Assembly (NCBI GenBank): GCA_963732335.1
Contig: CAVSZO010000039.1
Coordinates: 85,382-149,381, forward strand
DNA: 64,000 nucleotides
Source: Desertimonas sp963732335
GTDB taxonomy: Bacteria; Actinomycetota; Acidimicrobiia; Acidimicrobiales; Ilumatobacteraceae
Reading direction: 5' to 3'
In this document: one piece after another, positions 1-7,101 of the stretch
Layout of the letters: every line of letters begins with the position of its first letter
Numbering within the stretch: the first letter of the stretch is position 1
The notes under the pieces: generated by a model
What the model was told of the DNA's origin: nothing
Seen by the model: only the letters and a program-made list of their open reading frames with translations
Databases searched by the model: none
Program-made: the position numbers and the translations under genes

Positions 1-66
1 CTCGACATCGAGGCAATAGATCACCGCGGTCTTCCACCACAGGTCGCTCGTCCTGGCGTTGCTCAC
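1..66 (-). CDS. GH13 alpha-amylase/trehalose-synthase-like protein, N-terminus only
   Basis: Only the first 22 codons are in the window; the gene runs off the left edge. The minus strand from GTG at 66 encodes VSNARTSDLWWKTAVIYCLD followed by VE. The DLWWKTAVIYCLDVE block matches the conserved opening of the alpha-amylase-family proteins that includes trehalose synthase-like GH13 enzymes (family knowledge). The GTG overlaps the TGA of the upstream LLM gene as GTGA, so the two are probably translationally coupled. Exact GH13 activity cannot be told from 22 residues. Confidence 0.75.
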   Translation of the reverse strand, partial: MSNARTSDLWWKTAVIYCLDVE

Positions 67-1031
67 GAGCGGAACTCCGGCAGCACTCGATCGGCGAACA
101 CTTCGATGAAGCGCTCCTGTTCGACACCCTGGCCGACCTGGTGGAGAAACAACCGATCGACGCCGAGGTCGGCGATCTCCTGCAGCCATTCGATGTGCCG
201 CTTGACATCGGCGGAGACAAGTACGCCGGTGGCGACGTCGTCGGGGCGGACCCAACGACCGGCCTCGTCGAACTGCTCTGGCGATTCGAGGTTCCAGGCG
301 AGCTCCGGGCCGAACACGCAGTTGCGCCACTGGTCATGGGCGACAGCGAGGGCGGTGGCGTCGTCTTGCGCCCACGACAGGTGCACCTGCACGGCCACGG
401 GCTTGGCTGTTCCGCCGCCGTCACGAAAGGCGTCGATGACCCGGCGCAAGGCCTCGGCCGGTTGGTTCACCGTGATCAGGCCGTCGGCCCAGCCGCCGAC
501 TCGTCGAGCAGTCTGCTCACTGACCGCTGCGCCGAACAACGGAGGGGGCCGCGTCGGAAGGCTCCACAGCTTGGCCCGGTCGACACGGACGAGGCCATCG
601 TGAGACACCTCCTCGCCGCGTAACAGGGCGCGGATCACCTCGACACACTCGAGGAGACGGGCATCGCGCTGCGGTTTCGCCGGCCATCCGTCGCCGGTGA
701 CGTGCTCGTTGAGCGCCTCGCCAGAGCCAAGCGCTGCCCAGAAGCGGTCGGGAAAGAGGTCGCCGAGCGTGGCGATCGCCTGGGCGACGATCACCGGGTG
801 GTAGCGCTGGCCCGGCGCAGTCACGACACCGAATGGCACCGTCGATGCCTGCATTGCCGCGCCGAGCCACGACCAGGCGTGCCCGGAATGACCCTGACGC
901 TCGCTCCACGGAGCAAGGTGATCGGAGCACATCGCCGCTCGAAACCCTGCGGCCTCGGCAGCCACCACGGCATCGCGCAGCCGCGACGGCGTGAACTGCT
1001 CGTGAGACGCGTGGAAGCCAAGGATTGGCAC
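63..1031 (-). CDS. LLM-class flavin-dependent oxidoreductase (TIGR03885-like)
   Basis: 322-residue luciferase-like monooxygenase fold protein. It opens with LGFHASHEQFTPS, has the bacterial-luciferase strand CSDHLAPW near residue 36, and AALGSGEALNEH near residue 100, a signature of F420/FMN LLM oxidoreductases. Length fits the family's usual 310-330 residues. It most resembles the 'probable non-F420 flavinoid oxidoreductase' group, which often sits beside an alpha-amylase-family gene; here it overlaps such a gene by GTGA. Substrate is unknown. A cytoplasmic FMN-dependent redox role is inferred from the family only. Confidence 0.85.
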   Translation of the reverse strand: MPILGFHASHEQFTPSRLRDAVVAAEAAGFRAAMCSDHLAPWSERQGHSGHAWSWLGAAMQASTVPFGVVTAPGQRYHPVIVAQAIATLGDLFPDRFWAALGSGEALNEHVTGDGWPAKPQRDARLLECVEVIRALLRGEEVSHDGLVRVDRAKLWSLPTRPPPLFGAAVSEQTARRVGGWADGLITVNQPAEALRRVIDAFRDGGGTAKPVAVQVHLSWAQDDATALAVAHDQWRNCVFGPELAWNLESPEQFDEAGRWVRPDDVATGVLVSADVKRHIEWLQEIADLGVDRLFLHQVGQGVEQERFIEVFADRVLPEFRS

Positions 1032-1211
1032 GCCAACTCGTACCCGTCGCAGCCGCCTCTGATGCCTTGGAAGTCGGCAGCGCGCCGATCAGCTGGCGGG
1101 CTCGGCGGTTTCGAGAACGAAGACGCGCCACCGGTGCCAGCGCCGGCTCGCGTCGTCTTGGCGGGTGTCCCGATGTGGGTCACCAGAGTTCACTGTGTCT
1201 CGGCGGTCCGA

Positions 1212-1589
1212 TCAACGTACGGTGGAACGAGTCGCCGCGCGCGATGCTGGGTTCGGTTCATCGGGCACGGCCGAGTGGCGGTCGGCGGTGTCGAGTGTTG
1301 TTTCGGTAACGAGTTTGTCGACGACACGTTGTTCGACTGGTGCCTGTTCGGCCCGTTGGGCTTCTTGCTCTTGCTTGACCTCTACTCTGGCAGCTTGCCA
1401 GGCTGACCAGTGGCCCGAAACGAGTGCCCACAGCGACAACGCAGCAACGTAGGCGACCGATGAGATCCACCCGGTGACGAGTGAGATCGGGATCATGGCG
1501 ATCCAGAAGACGGTCAGCCAGCCGTTGACGCGGCGCATGAACACGGGGTTGCCCTGGATCGACGCCCACAAGGAGCGGATGACGTTCAT
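1212..1589 (-). CDS. Small membrane protein, unknown function
   Basis: 125 residues starting MNVIRSLWASIQGNPVF. Two hydrophobic helices (about residues 24-40 and 44-60) are followed by a charged, probably cytoplasmic tail that is Glu/Arg-rich at residues 68-95. I recognise no named domain. The first 23 codons have a decayed relative at 19128 on the plus strand, directly after the DUF2188 gene, so this gene belongs to the same duplicated stress set. No strong promoter was seen upstream. The C-terminal third (DRHSAVPDEPNPASRAATR) is low in hydrophobicity and may be disordered. Confidence 0.6.
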   Translation of the reverse strand: MNVIRSLWASIQGNPVFMRRVNGWLTVFWIAMIPISLVTGWISSVAYVAALSLWALVSGHWSAWQAARVEVKQEQEAQRAEQAPVEQRVVDKLVTETTLDTADRHSAVPDEPNPASRAATRSTVR

Positions 1590-1745
1590 CGACGTTCTCT
1601 CCGAAGTTGCCGCCCGCGGCGGGTGTCAAGGGGCCGAGACATATCGGTGGTTCGCCGTACTTGCGCAAAGCAACGTTGCCATGACGCCTCCTGTGGCAGA
1701 CCGGTTGGCCGGAGTAGATCATTCGAGGTAATCACCCTCGCGGGC

Positions 1746-1769
1746 GGTTGACCACACCCCTGCGGGTGT
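1746..1769 (+). promoter_or_regulatory. Putative sigmaB/sigmaF-like promoter
   Basis: GGTT (1746-1749), 14-bp spacer, GGGTGT (1764-1769). This resembles the GTTT-N14-18-GGGTAY general-stress promoter of actinobacteria, with one mismatch in the -10. The -10 also forms the right arm of an ACACCC...GGGTGT palindrome, which could be an operator. If this is the promoter, the regulator must start downstream of the TTG at 1748, for example at TTG 1784. Confidence 0.35.
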
Positions 1770-2440
1770 TTAACGTCTGTGACTTGCCGAGGCCCATCTG
1801 CATCGCGCTCGTCAACGACTATGACGTCGTCGTGGTCGGGCTCGCCCATCTGTTCGACGGCTATCGGGATCGCATCGTCGTCGCCGAGCTGGCCGCCAAC
1901 AAGACCGTTGTCGATGATGTCGACATCGTGCTCTATGACTCGTTCGCCCAGCCAGAAGCCGACCACGACGACATCGAGGTACTCATCCGTAGCCCGCACG
2001 CGCGCCGCGTCGTGGTGTACACGTGGAACTTCCACCCTCAGCTCATCGAGAGTGCGATGGCCAAGGGCGCCAGCGGCTATCTGTCCAAGATGCTGCCCGC
2101 CCATGAGCTGGTGGAAGCGTTGGAGACCATCCACGCAGGTCAGACCGTCATCAGCGAACCCCCGACGAGGGCGCGGGGCCATCCTGGCCGCGACTGGCCA
2201 GGGCGGCACGAAGGGTTGACCGACCGTGAATCCGAGGTCCTTGCGCTAATCACCCAGGGCAAGTCGAACGCGGAACTCGCCGAGTTGATGTTTCTCAGCA
2301 TCAACACCATCAAGTCCTACATCCGATCCACCTACCGAAAAATCGGTGTCACCAACCGCACCCAGGCGGTCCTGTGGGGCACCGACCACGGCTTCCGGCC
2401 CGACCACAGCCGCATCGAACATTGGCGCGGCGGTCCCTGA
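1748..2440 (+). CDS. LuxR-family two-component response regulator
   Basis: Cytoplasmic transcription factor with an N-terminal receiver-like domain and a C-terminal LuxR (GerE) HTH. In the receiver part I see the phospho-acceptor candidate Asp in IVLYDSF, Thr in VVYTWN and Lys in GYLSKML. The HTH begins at LTDRESEVLALITQGKSNAE and ends NRTQAVLWG. The longest frame starts at TTG 1748, but a candidate promoter overlaps this codon, so TTG 1784 (LPRPICIALVNDYDVVVVG) may be the real start. No histidine kinase lies beside it, so it is an orphan regulator. Its place at the head of the stress/surface island suggests it may control those genes (inference). Confidence 0.8.
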   Translation: MTTPLRVFNVCDLPRPICIALVNDYDVVVVGLAHLFDGYRDRIVVAELAANKTVVDDVDIVLYDSFAQPEADHDDIEVLIRSPHARRVVVYTWNFHPQLIESAMAKGASGYLSKMLPAHELVEALETIHAGQTVISEPPTRARGHPGRDWPGRHEGLTDRESEVLALITQGKSNAELAELMFLSINTIKSYIRSTYRKIGVTNRTQAVLWGTDHGFRPDHSRIEHWRGGP

Positions 2441-2585
2441 ACACGGGTGCTTGTTCTCAAACGACGCTAAGCACCCTTACGGGTGTAGTTCGCGGCCAAG
2501 CATGGTGGTTAGTTCGAAGAGCGCCCCGCGAGGCGAGCGACCCGCGGGGATCGGAGAAGTCTGCACGCTCGACGAGGAGAGTCAC

Positions 2586-3599
2586 ATGCGACCGCTGCTC
2601 AGAGGTCTGATAGGCAGTGTTGCTGCGGTTGTAACGACAGTTGGAGTCGGCGCAGCCGTCAACGCCTCCGGCTCGGACCCGGCCACACCGCCGCCGGCGC
2701 AACCGGTCGCCCAGGAGGGGCTGGTCAATCTCAACTTGACGGGTGTGACGGCGCAGCTGCCGATCGCTCTCGCCGCCAATTTGTGTGACGTCACCGTCGA
2801 CGTCTTGGTCAACGAGTTGAGCGACGGCTCGGCACCGTGTGCGGCCAGCTCCAACGCCGACGCCCTAGTGACGACGCAAGATGGTGGGCCGGTCGCCCAA
2901 GAAGGACTGGTCAACGTCAACGTCACCGACGTCGTCGTCCAGGCACCGATCTCGATCGTCGCCAACGTCTGTGACGTCACCGTCGCCGTGCTCGTGTCGA
3001 GGTTGCAAGACGCCGCCTCGCCGTGCGACGCCACCGGCACCGCCGAAGCGATCACAGCGACCGAGTCCGGGCCGCCCGCCGAGCCCGCCCCTGTCGACCA
3101 GGAAGGACTGGTCAACCTCAACTTGACCGGTGTCACCGTGCAACTGCCGATCGCCCTCGCCGCTGACCTGTGTGACGTCACCGTCGACGTCTTGGTCAAC
3201 GAGCTGAGCGACGGCTCGTCACCGTGTAACGCCAGCTCCAACGCCGACGCCGTGGTGACGACCGAAGACGGTGGGCCGGTCGCCCAAGAGGGCCTGGTCA
3301 ACGTCAACGTCACCGACGTCGTCGTCCAGGCGCCGATCTCGATCGCCGCCAACGTCTGTGACGTCACCGTCGCCGTGCTCGTGTCCAGGCTGCAAGACGC
3401 CGCCTCGCCGTGTGACGCCGCCGCCACCGCCGAAGCGATCACCCCGGCCGAAGGATCCGAACTGCCCGCACTGCCCACCGACTCGGTCCTCGAACAGCTG
3501 CCCGTCGACTCCGTCGTCGAAGAACTGCCCGTCGACTCCGTCGTCGAAGAACTGCCCGTCACCGTTCCCGAACTCCCGGTGACTCTCCCCACGGGCTGA
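2586..3599 (+). CDS. Secreted tandem-repeat protein with four chaplin-like domains, copy A
   Basis: 337 residues, ATG at 2586 after a GAGGAG ribosome site. Signal peptide about residues 1-28 (MRPLLRGLIGSVAAVV). Four repeats of about 62 residues follow. Each has QEGLVN(L/V)N(L/V)T, a beta-prone block such as VQLPIALAADLC, then CDVTVxVLV and a second Cys exactly 18 residues after the first: C67/C85, C129/C147, C196/C214, C258/C276. Streptomyces chaplins have the pattern VQVPV..PVNVCGNTV and the same 17-residue Cys-Cys gap (family knowledge), so these look like chaplin-type amyloid surface domains. The tail (about 295-337) is built of LPVDSVVEE repeats and ends LPTG with no following membrane helix, so sortase anchoring is unlikely. 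Codons 38-331 are almost identical to the gene at 19308. Confidence 0.75.
   Translation: MRPLLRGLIGSVAAVVTTVGVGAAVNASGSDPATPPPAQPVAQEGLVNLNLTGVTAQLPIALAANLCDVTVDVLVNELSDGSAPCAASSNADALVTTQDGGPVAQEGLVNVNVTDVVVQAPISIVANVCDVTVAVLVSRLQDAASPCDATGTAEAITATESGPPAEPAPVDQEGLVNLNLTGVTVQLPIALAADLCDVTVDVLVNELSDGSSPCNASSNADAVVTTEDGGPVAQEGLVNVNVTDVVVQAPISIAANVCDVTVAVLVSRLQDAASPCDAAATAEAITPAEGSELPALPTDSVLEQLPVDSVVEELPVDSVVEELPVTVPELPVTLPTG
2697..3577. repeat. 881-bp near-identical direct repeat, copy A
   Basis: Matches 19386-20266 without a gap (constant offset 16,689) and with only about six base differences visible by eye. It covers the four-repeat region of the chaplin-like gene, but not its signal peptide or final codons. 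Internally it is also a two-fold repeat (units 1+2 resemble 3+4). Confidence 0.95.
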
Positions 3600-3675
3600 C
3601 GCACGCTGCCCGCCAGGCAGCCGGCGGCAACCATCGGCACCCTTGGCGACCCACCGGGCGGCGATTGGAGACACG

Positions 3676-4035
3676 ATGGCCGAGAACCCTGCCTGCGACG
3701 ACTCTGGACAGGAAGCGCTGTTCACCGTGTACGCCGAACCGCCGTGGCTTCTCCATCTCTCGGGCGAACTCGACCGGGTTAACGCGCCGGCATTGACCAT
3801 CGCGCTCGAAGGCCCGACCAAGCACGGCGGCACCGTCGGGCTTGATCTCGCCGAGCTCACCTACATCGACTCGACCGGCATCCACGTGATCCTGAACGCT
3901 GTGAGCCTGCTCGGCGAACGTGGACGCGTCGTCTTGTTCAACCCTTCGCCAATCGCTCGACGCCTCATCGAGGTCTGTGGACTCGTCGGCACGATCGACA
4001 TCTGCAACGACCCGCCTCCGCACCAACTTAACTGA
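3676..4035 (+). CDS. STAS-domain anti-sigma factor antagonist
   Basis: 119 residues from ATG 3676, preceded by GGAGA. A single STAS domain fills the protein: a beta strand with LHLSGELDRVNAP, GLDLAELTYIDSTGIHVI and NPSPIARRLIEVCGL. The Ser of IDSTG aligns with the phosphorylated Ser of SpoIIAA/RsbV-type antagonists. Such proteins release a sigma factor by binding its anti-sigma kinase in the cytoplasm (family knowledge). No RsbW-like kinase or sigma gene is adjacent. Its position among genes with sigmaB/F-like promoters supports a role in a partner-switching stress pathway (inference). Confidence 0.85.
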   Translation: MAENPACDDSGQEALFTVYAEPPWLLHLSGELDRVNAPALTIALEGPTKHGGTVGLDLAELTYIDSTGIHVILNAVSLLGERGRVVLFNPSPIARRLIEVCGLVGTIDICNDPPPHQLN

Positions 4036-4140
4036 AATGGCCGAGGAAGTTGCTGGAGGATTCGGTCCGGACACCTCGGGAGTTCACCACCACTGGTCGA
4101 TCCCGCGGCTGTTGTCGCGGCCGCGGCGGAATCGCTGCGG

Positions 4141-4285
4141 ACGGGCCAGCGCCCGCTCACGCCCAGCGGCTTCGGCCTCGGCCTTTGCGTCGAGGCGGGT
4201 CACAAGCTGGTGGCCATTCGTCGCAAACATTTGCCCAGCCGTCGGGACGACAGCCCGTGTGAATCGAGGATTAAGACGCGCTCAT
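4141..4285 (-). pseudogene. DUF2188 gene remnant
   Basis: The ATG at 4285 overlaps the stop of the 37-codon gene as ATGA, exactly as in the intact pair at 18889. The reading frame hits TAA at codon 5. Past it, the sequence still encodes IHTGCRPDGWANVCDEW, matching IHTVCRADGWVNVCDGW of the intact protein. A one-base loss then shifts the frame and the rest is lost. It is a dead copy of the 18889 gene. Confidence 0.75.
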
Positions 4286-4395
4286 ACGCCGCGCCGCATC
4301 AGCAGCAAGACGACCAAGATCACCAGGATGATAAGAAGGACGCCACCGCCGATGTAGATGCCGGCAGCGATGATGGTCGCGAGTGATCCGTTCAT
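4282..4395 (-). CDS. 37-residue single-span membrane peptide, copy A
   Basis: Short protein beginning MNGSLATIIAAGIYIGGG, then a long Leu/Ile/Val helix, ending LLLMRRGV. One transmembrane segment covers roughly residues 9-33, with a positive C-terminal end. The paralogue at 18779 differs at only a few residues and has the same downstream ATGA overlap with a DUF2188 gene. Both copies have a GGGTAY promoter just before the ATG, giving a leader of only a few bases. Function is unknown; conservation of both coding and promoter sequence argues that it is a real small gene. Confidence 0.75.
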   Translation of the reverse strand: MNGSLATIIAAGIYIGGGVLLIILVILVVLLLMRRGV

Positions 4396-4775
4396 AGTGG
4401 GCGGTTCCATACCCCTTCGGGCACGCAGAGCAAACGGCGACGACTTCCGATACCACCGAGCCAGCGCGTCGACGACACCCACGGGCACGGCGGAATGCAC
4501 TCAGATCGGGTGGTAGCTCGCGACGCCTTGCCAGGGTCGTCGGACCGGGCAAGGCAACAGCGATCGACGACTCGTGTAACGATTGCTCCCTGTCGGCGAG
4601 CCGTCGCGACGGCAGATTACGTTGGTCCCGTCGAAGGATTTGGCCAGCTGTCACTTCGGACCGAAACCCGAGATCTCCGGCCCATTTGCGACGTACGGAG
4701 GGATAGGCAGCGGCGCCGCCGGGTACCTATGAGCAGCGGCGGCGGCCGCGGTATCCAAGTGACAGGAGAGATCTC
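4396..4775. other. Divergent intergenic region
   Basis: No credible gene. On the minus side it holds the promoter of the 37-residue peptide. On the plus side, GGGTAC at 4721-4726 is a possible stress-type -10 for the PRC gene, but I see no matching GTTT upstream. Confidence 0.5.
4409..4435 (-). promoter_or_regulatory. SigmaB/sigmaF-like promoter of the 37-residue peptide, copy A
   Basis: Minus strand GTTT (4435-4432), 17-bp spacer, GGGTAT (4414-4409). This is a full match to the actinobacterial general-stress consensus. The predicted transcript start is only about 7 bases before the ATG at 4395. Confidence 0.55.
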
Positions 4776-5528
4776 ATGGAGACGAATAGCAGCTACGAGG
4801 GCTGGGTCGGTACCGATGCCTATGATGTCAATGGCGACAAGATCGGCGGAATCGATGCCATCTATTATGATGACCAGACCGGTCGTCCGGAGTGGTTGGC
4901 CGTTCGCACCGGCTTCTTCGGGTTGAACACCAGCTTCGTCCCGATCGCCGGTGGCACGGTTCGTGATGGCACGCTTCATCTGCCGTACATGAAGGATCAG
5001 GTCAAGGACGCTCCCAACGTCGCACCTAGCGGCCATCTCACCGCCGAGGAGGAGCGCGACCTGTTCGACCACTACGGCTTCGCCTGGGACGCCCCGGCGT
5101 ACGGCGTCGGCGAACGCTTTGACAGCGAGTATGACGTGACCCAGCCGGCGCCCGAGGCTGAGGTTATCGAGACGACGCGTTCGGAGGAGCAGCTGCGGGT
5201 CACTACCGAGAAGGTCGCGACCGGTAAAGCCCGTCTGCGCAAGTACGTCGTCACCGAGCATCAGAACGTGACCGTGCCAGTGACCCGTGAGGAAGTGCGC
5301 GTGGAGCGCGAACCGATCACGAACGGAGAGGCCGACGACATTGGGGACGACGAGGTGGAGGTCACCACCTACGCCGAGCGACCGGTGGTCAGCACCGAGA
5401 AGGTGGCCAAGGAGAAGGTCCGTCTTGTCAAAGACACAGTCGCCGACGACGAGACGGTTTCCGGCGACGTGCGCAAGGAGCAGGTCGACGTCGACGTGGA
5501 CGACGACGCCATCCAGCGCAGGCGCTAG
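4776..5528 (+). CDS. PRC-barrel plus YsnF/DUF2382 stress protein
   Basis: 250 residues; ATG 4776 follows a GGAGAG ribosome site. Residues 5-80 form a PRC-barrel (GWVGTDAYDVNGDKIGGIDA; ends LPYMKDQVKDAPN). About 130-245 form a YsnF/AvaK-like DUF2382 domain with EEQLRVTTEKVATGKARLRK and VPVTREEVRVEREP, closing with a second VSTEKVAKEKVRLVKD unit. This two-domain layout is common in desiccation and general-stress proteins of actinobacteria. It is soluble and highly acidic at the C-terminus. The N-terminal half is related to the stand-alone PRC protein at 18256. Confidence 0.9.
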   Translation: METNSSYEGWVGTDAYDVNGDKIGGIDAIYYDDQTGRPEWLAVRTGFFGLNTSFVPIAGGTVRDGTLHLPYMKDQVKDAPNVAPSGHLTAEEERDLFDHYGFAWDAPAYGVGERFDSEYDVTQPAPEAEVIETTRSEEQLRVTTEKVATGKARLRKYVVTEHQNVTVPVTREEVRVEREPITNGEADDIGDDEVEVTTYAERPVVSTEKVAKEKVRLVKDTVADDETVSGDVRKEQVDVDVDDDAIQRRR

Positions 5529-5531
5529 CCA

Positions 5532-5568
5532 GTGAGGAGGAGGCACCCACACGGTGCCTCCTCCTCAC
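5532..5568. terminator. Strong bidirectional hairpin terminator
   Basis: A perfect 16-bp inverted repeat (5532-5547 with 5553-5568; arm GTGAGGAGGAGGCACC) with a 5-base loop. It lies between the convergent ends of the PRC gene (5528) and the glucan synthase (5608), so it can stop both transcripts. Confidence 0.85.
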
Positions 5569-5607
5569 GCGGTCTTCTGTGCGGTTTCGGCGTCGGGCCC
5601 GTACCGA

Positions 5608-7101
5608 TCAGCGTGGGTTGCCGAGGACGATCCGTACTTGGTGGCTGATGCCGTCATCTACGAGTGGGATGGTGTGGCCGCCGTCCGGCAGGTGTTGCCC
5701 GTCGAGTTCGGCGGACGCAATTCCACCGCTGACTGCGTGCGGGTTCTCAACGGTGATCTCGTACGTTGAGCTGTGATAGCGGAAGTTGATTTGGTATCCG
5801 GGCCATCTGCTTGGGATGCATGGATCGAGTACAAGTGACGTGCCTCGAAGGCGGAATCCCAGTATCCACTCCAATCCGGCCTGGTACATCCATCCGGCTG
5901 CACCCGTGTACCACGTCCACCCGCCGCGGCCGGTGTGTGGCGGTTCAGCGTAGATGTCAGCTGCCATGACGTACGGCTCGACCTTGTAGCGGTAGACACC
6001 GGAGCGGGTGCTTGAGTGGTTGAGCGGATTGAGGATGGCGAACAGTTCGCCCGCCTTGTCGCCGTCGCCGAGGGCGGCGAATGCGAGAACCGACCAGATG
6101 GCGCCGTGGGTGTATTGACCGCCGTTCTCGCGGATGCCGGGGAGATAGCCCTTGATGTATCCGGGATCGACGTCGGTTTGGTCGAACGGCGGGGTGAAGA
6201 GGAGGACGAGTCCGTCACCACGACGGATCAGGTACTCATCGACTGCGGCCATCGCCCGCGCTGCACGCTCATGGTCGGCGCCGTCCGACAGCACGCTCCA
6301 AGACTGGGCGATCGAGTCGATGCGGCATTCGATGTTCGACGTCGATCCGAGCGGGGTGCCATCGTCGAAGAAGGCTCGGCGGTACCAGTCACCGTCCCAA
6401 CCGTGTCGCTCGAGCGCTTGGCGCAGTGCTCGCATGTGCGCACGCCAACGCTCCGCTGACGTGTCGTCTCGGCGGGAGTCGGCGATCGGGGCGAACGCAG
6501 CCAATGCCGCATACAAGAACCAGCCCAACCAAATGCTTTCACCCCTGCCCTGATGGCCGACGCGATTCATGCCATCGTTCCAGTCGCCGGACCCGATGAG
6601 GGGCAACCCGTGGGCGCCGACTGCGAGGCTGCGATTGAGTGCTGCGGCACAGTGATCGAACAGTGTCGCTTCCGTCGGCGCTCGTTCGGGCTGGAAGTAG
6701 GCGTCCATCTGATCTGTCGCCAGCGGCGGTCCTTCCAGGTACGGGACCATCTCGTCGAGTACCGCGACGTCTCCCGTCACCTCGAGGTATCGGTGGACGG
6801 CGTACGGGAGCCAGACTCGGTCGTCGGAGATTCGTGTGCGAACGCCGCGACCCGACGGCGGGTGCCACCAGTGCTGGACGTCGCCTTCGACGAACTGTCG
6901 CGCGGCCGCTCTGAGCAGATGCTCGCGGGTCAGCTCGCGCTTGGCGGTGACCAAGGCGATCACGTCCTGTAGCTGGTCGCGGAAGCCGTAGGCGCCACCA
7001 GCTTGGTACAGCGCGGTCCGCGCCCAGACACGGCAGGCGAGCGCCTGGTAGATCAGCCAGCGGTTGAGCAGGATGTCCATCGAACGGTCGGGCGTCCGCA
7101 C
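5608..7101 (-). CDS. ndvB: Cyclic beta-1,2-glucan synthase, C-terminal GH94 part (frameshifted from main gene)
   Basis: 497 residues that continue the protein encoded upstream at 6539-14431. The join is in a different frame: the upstream frame reads FWDDTQGT and this one resumes with IQVRTPDRSMDILLNRWL near 7105. It carries the GH94 phosphorylase-like (alpha/alpha)6 barrel: GSGDWNDGMNRVG near residue 170 with the catalytic Asp, then DVDPGYIKGYLPGIRENGGQ and RGGWTWYTGAAGWM. In NdvB this domain trims glucan chain length by phosphorolysis before cyclisation (family knowledge). With the upstream part the product is about 2,880 residues, the usual NdvB length. One single-base indel accounts for the break. 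It could equally be a sequencing error or a true mutation that removes GH94. Confidence 0.85.
   Translation of the reverse strand: MRTPDRSMDILLNRWLIYQALACRVWARTALYQAGGAYGFRDQLQDVIALVTAKRELTREHLLRAAARQFVEGDVQHWWHPPSGRGVRTRISDDRVWLPYAVHRYLEVTGDVAVLDEMVPYLEGPPLATDQMDAYFQPERAPTEATLFDHCAAALNRSLAVGAHGLPLIGSGDWNDGMNRVGHQGRGESIWLGWFLYAALAAFAPIADSRRDDTSAERWRAHMRALRQALERHGWDGDWYRRAFFDDGTPLGSTSNIECRIDSIAQSWSVLSDGADHERAARAMAAVDEYLIRRGDGLVLLFTPPFDQTDVDPGYIKGYLPGIRENGGQYTHGAIWSVLAFAALGDGDKAGELFAILNPLNHSSTRSGVYRYKVEPYVMAADIYAEPPHTGRGGWTWYTGAAGWMYQAGLEWILGFRLRGTSLVLDPCIPSRWPGYQINFRYHSSTYEITVENPHAVSGGIASAELDGQHLPDGGHTIPLVDDGISHQVRIVLGNPR

Noticed and set aside
3540..3599. C-terminal LPTG of chaplin-like copy A as a sortase anchor
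   Set aside because: No hydrophobic helix or positive tail follows, and copy B ends LPTDS.
2700..3600. Regular repeats considered as a CRISPR array
   Set aside because: Units are about 186 bp, translate in frame into a secreted protein, and have no spacers or cas genes.
2582..3640. Long open frame antisense to the chaplin-like gene (and again at 19181-20368)
   Set aside because: It mirrors the repeats of the plus-strand gene, has no signal or family motif, and its Ser/Thr-rich product is what high-GC antisense frames give.
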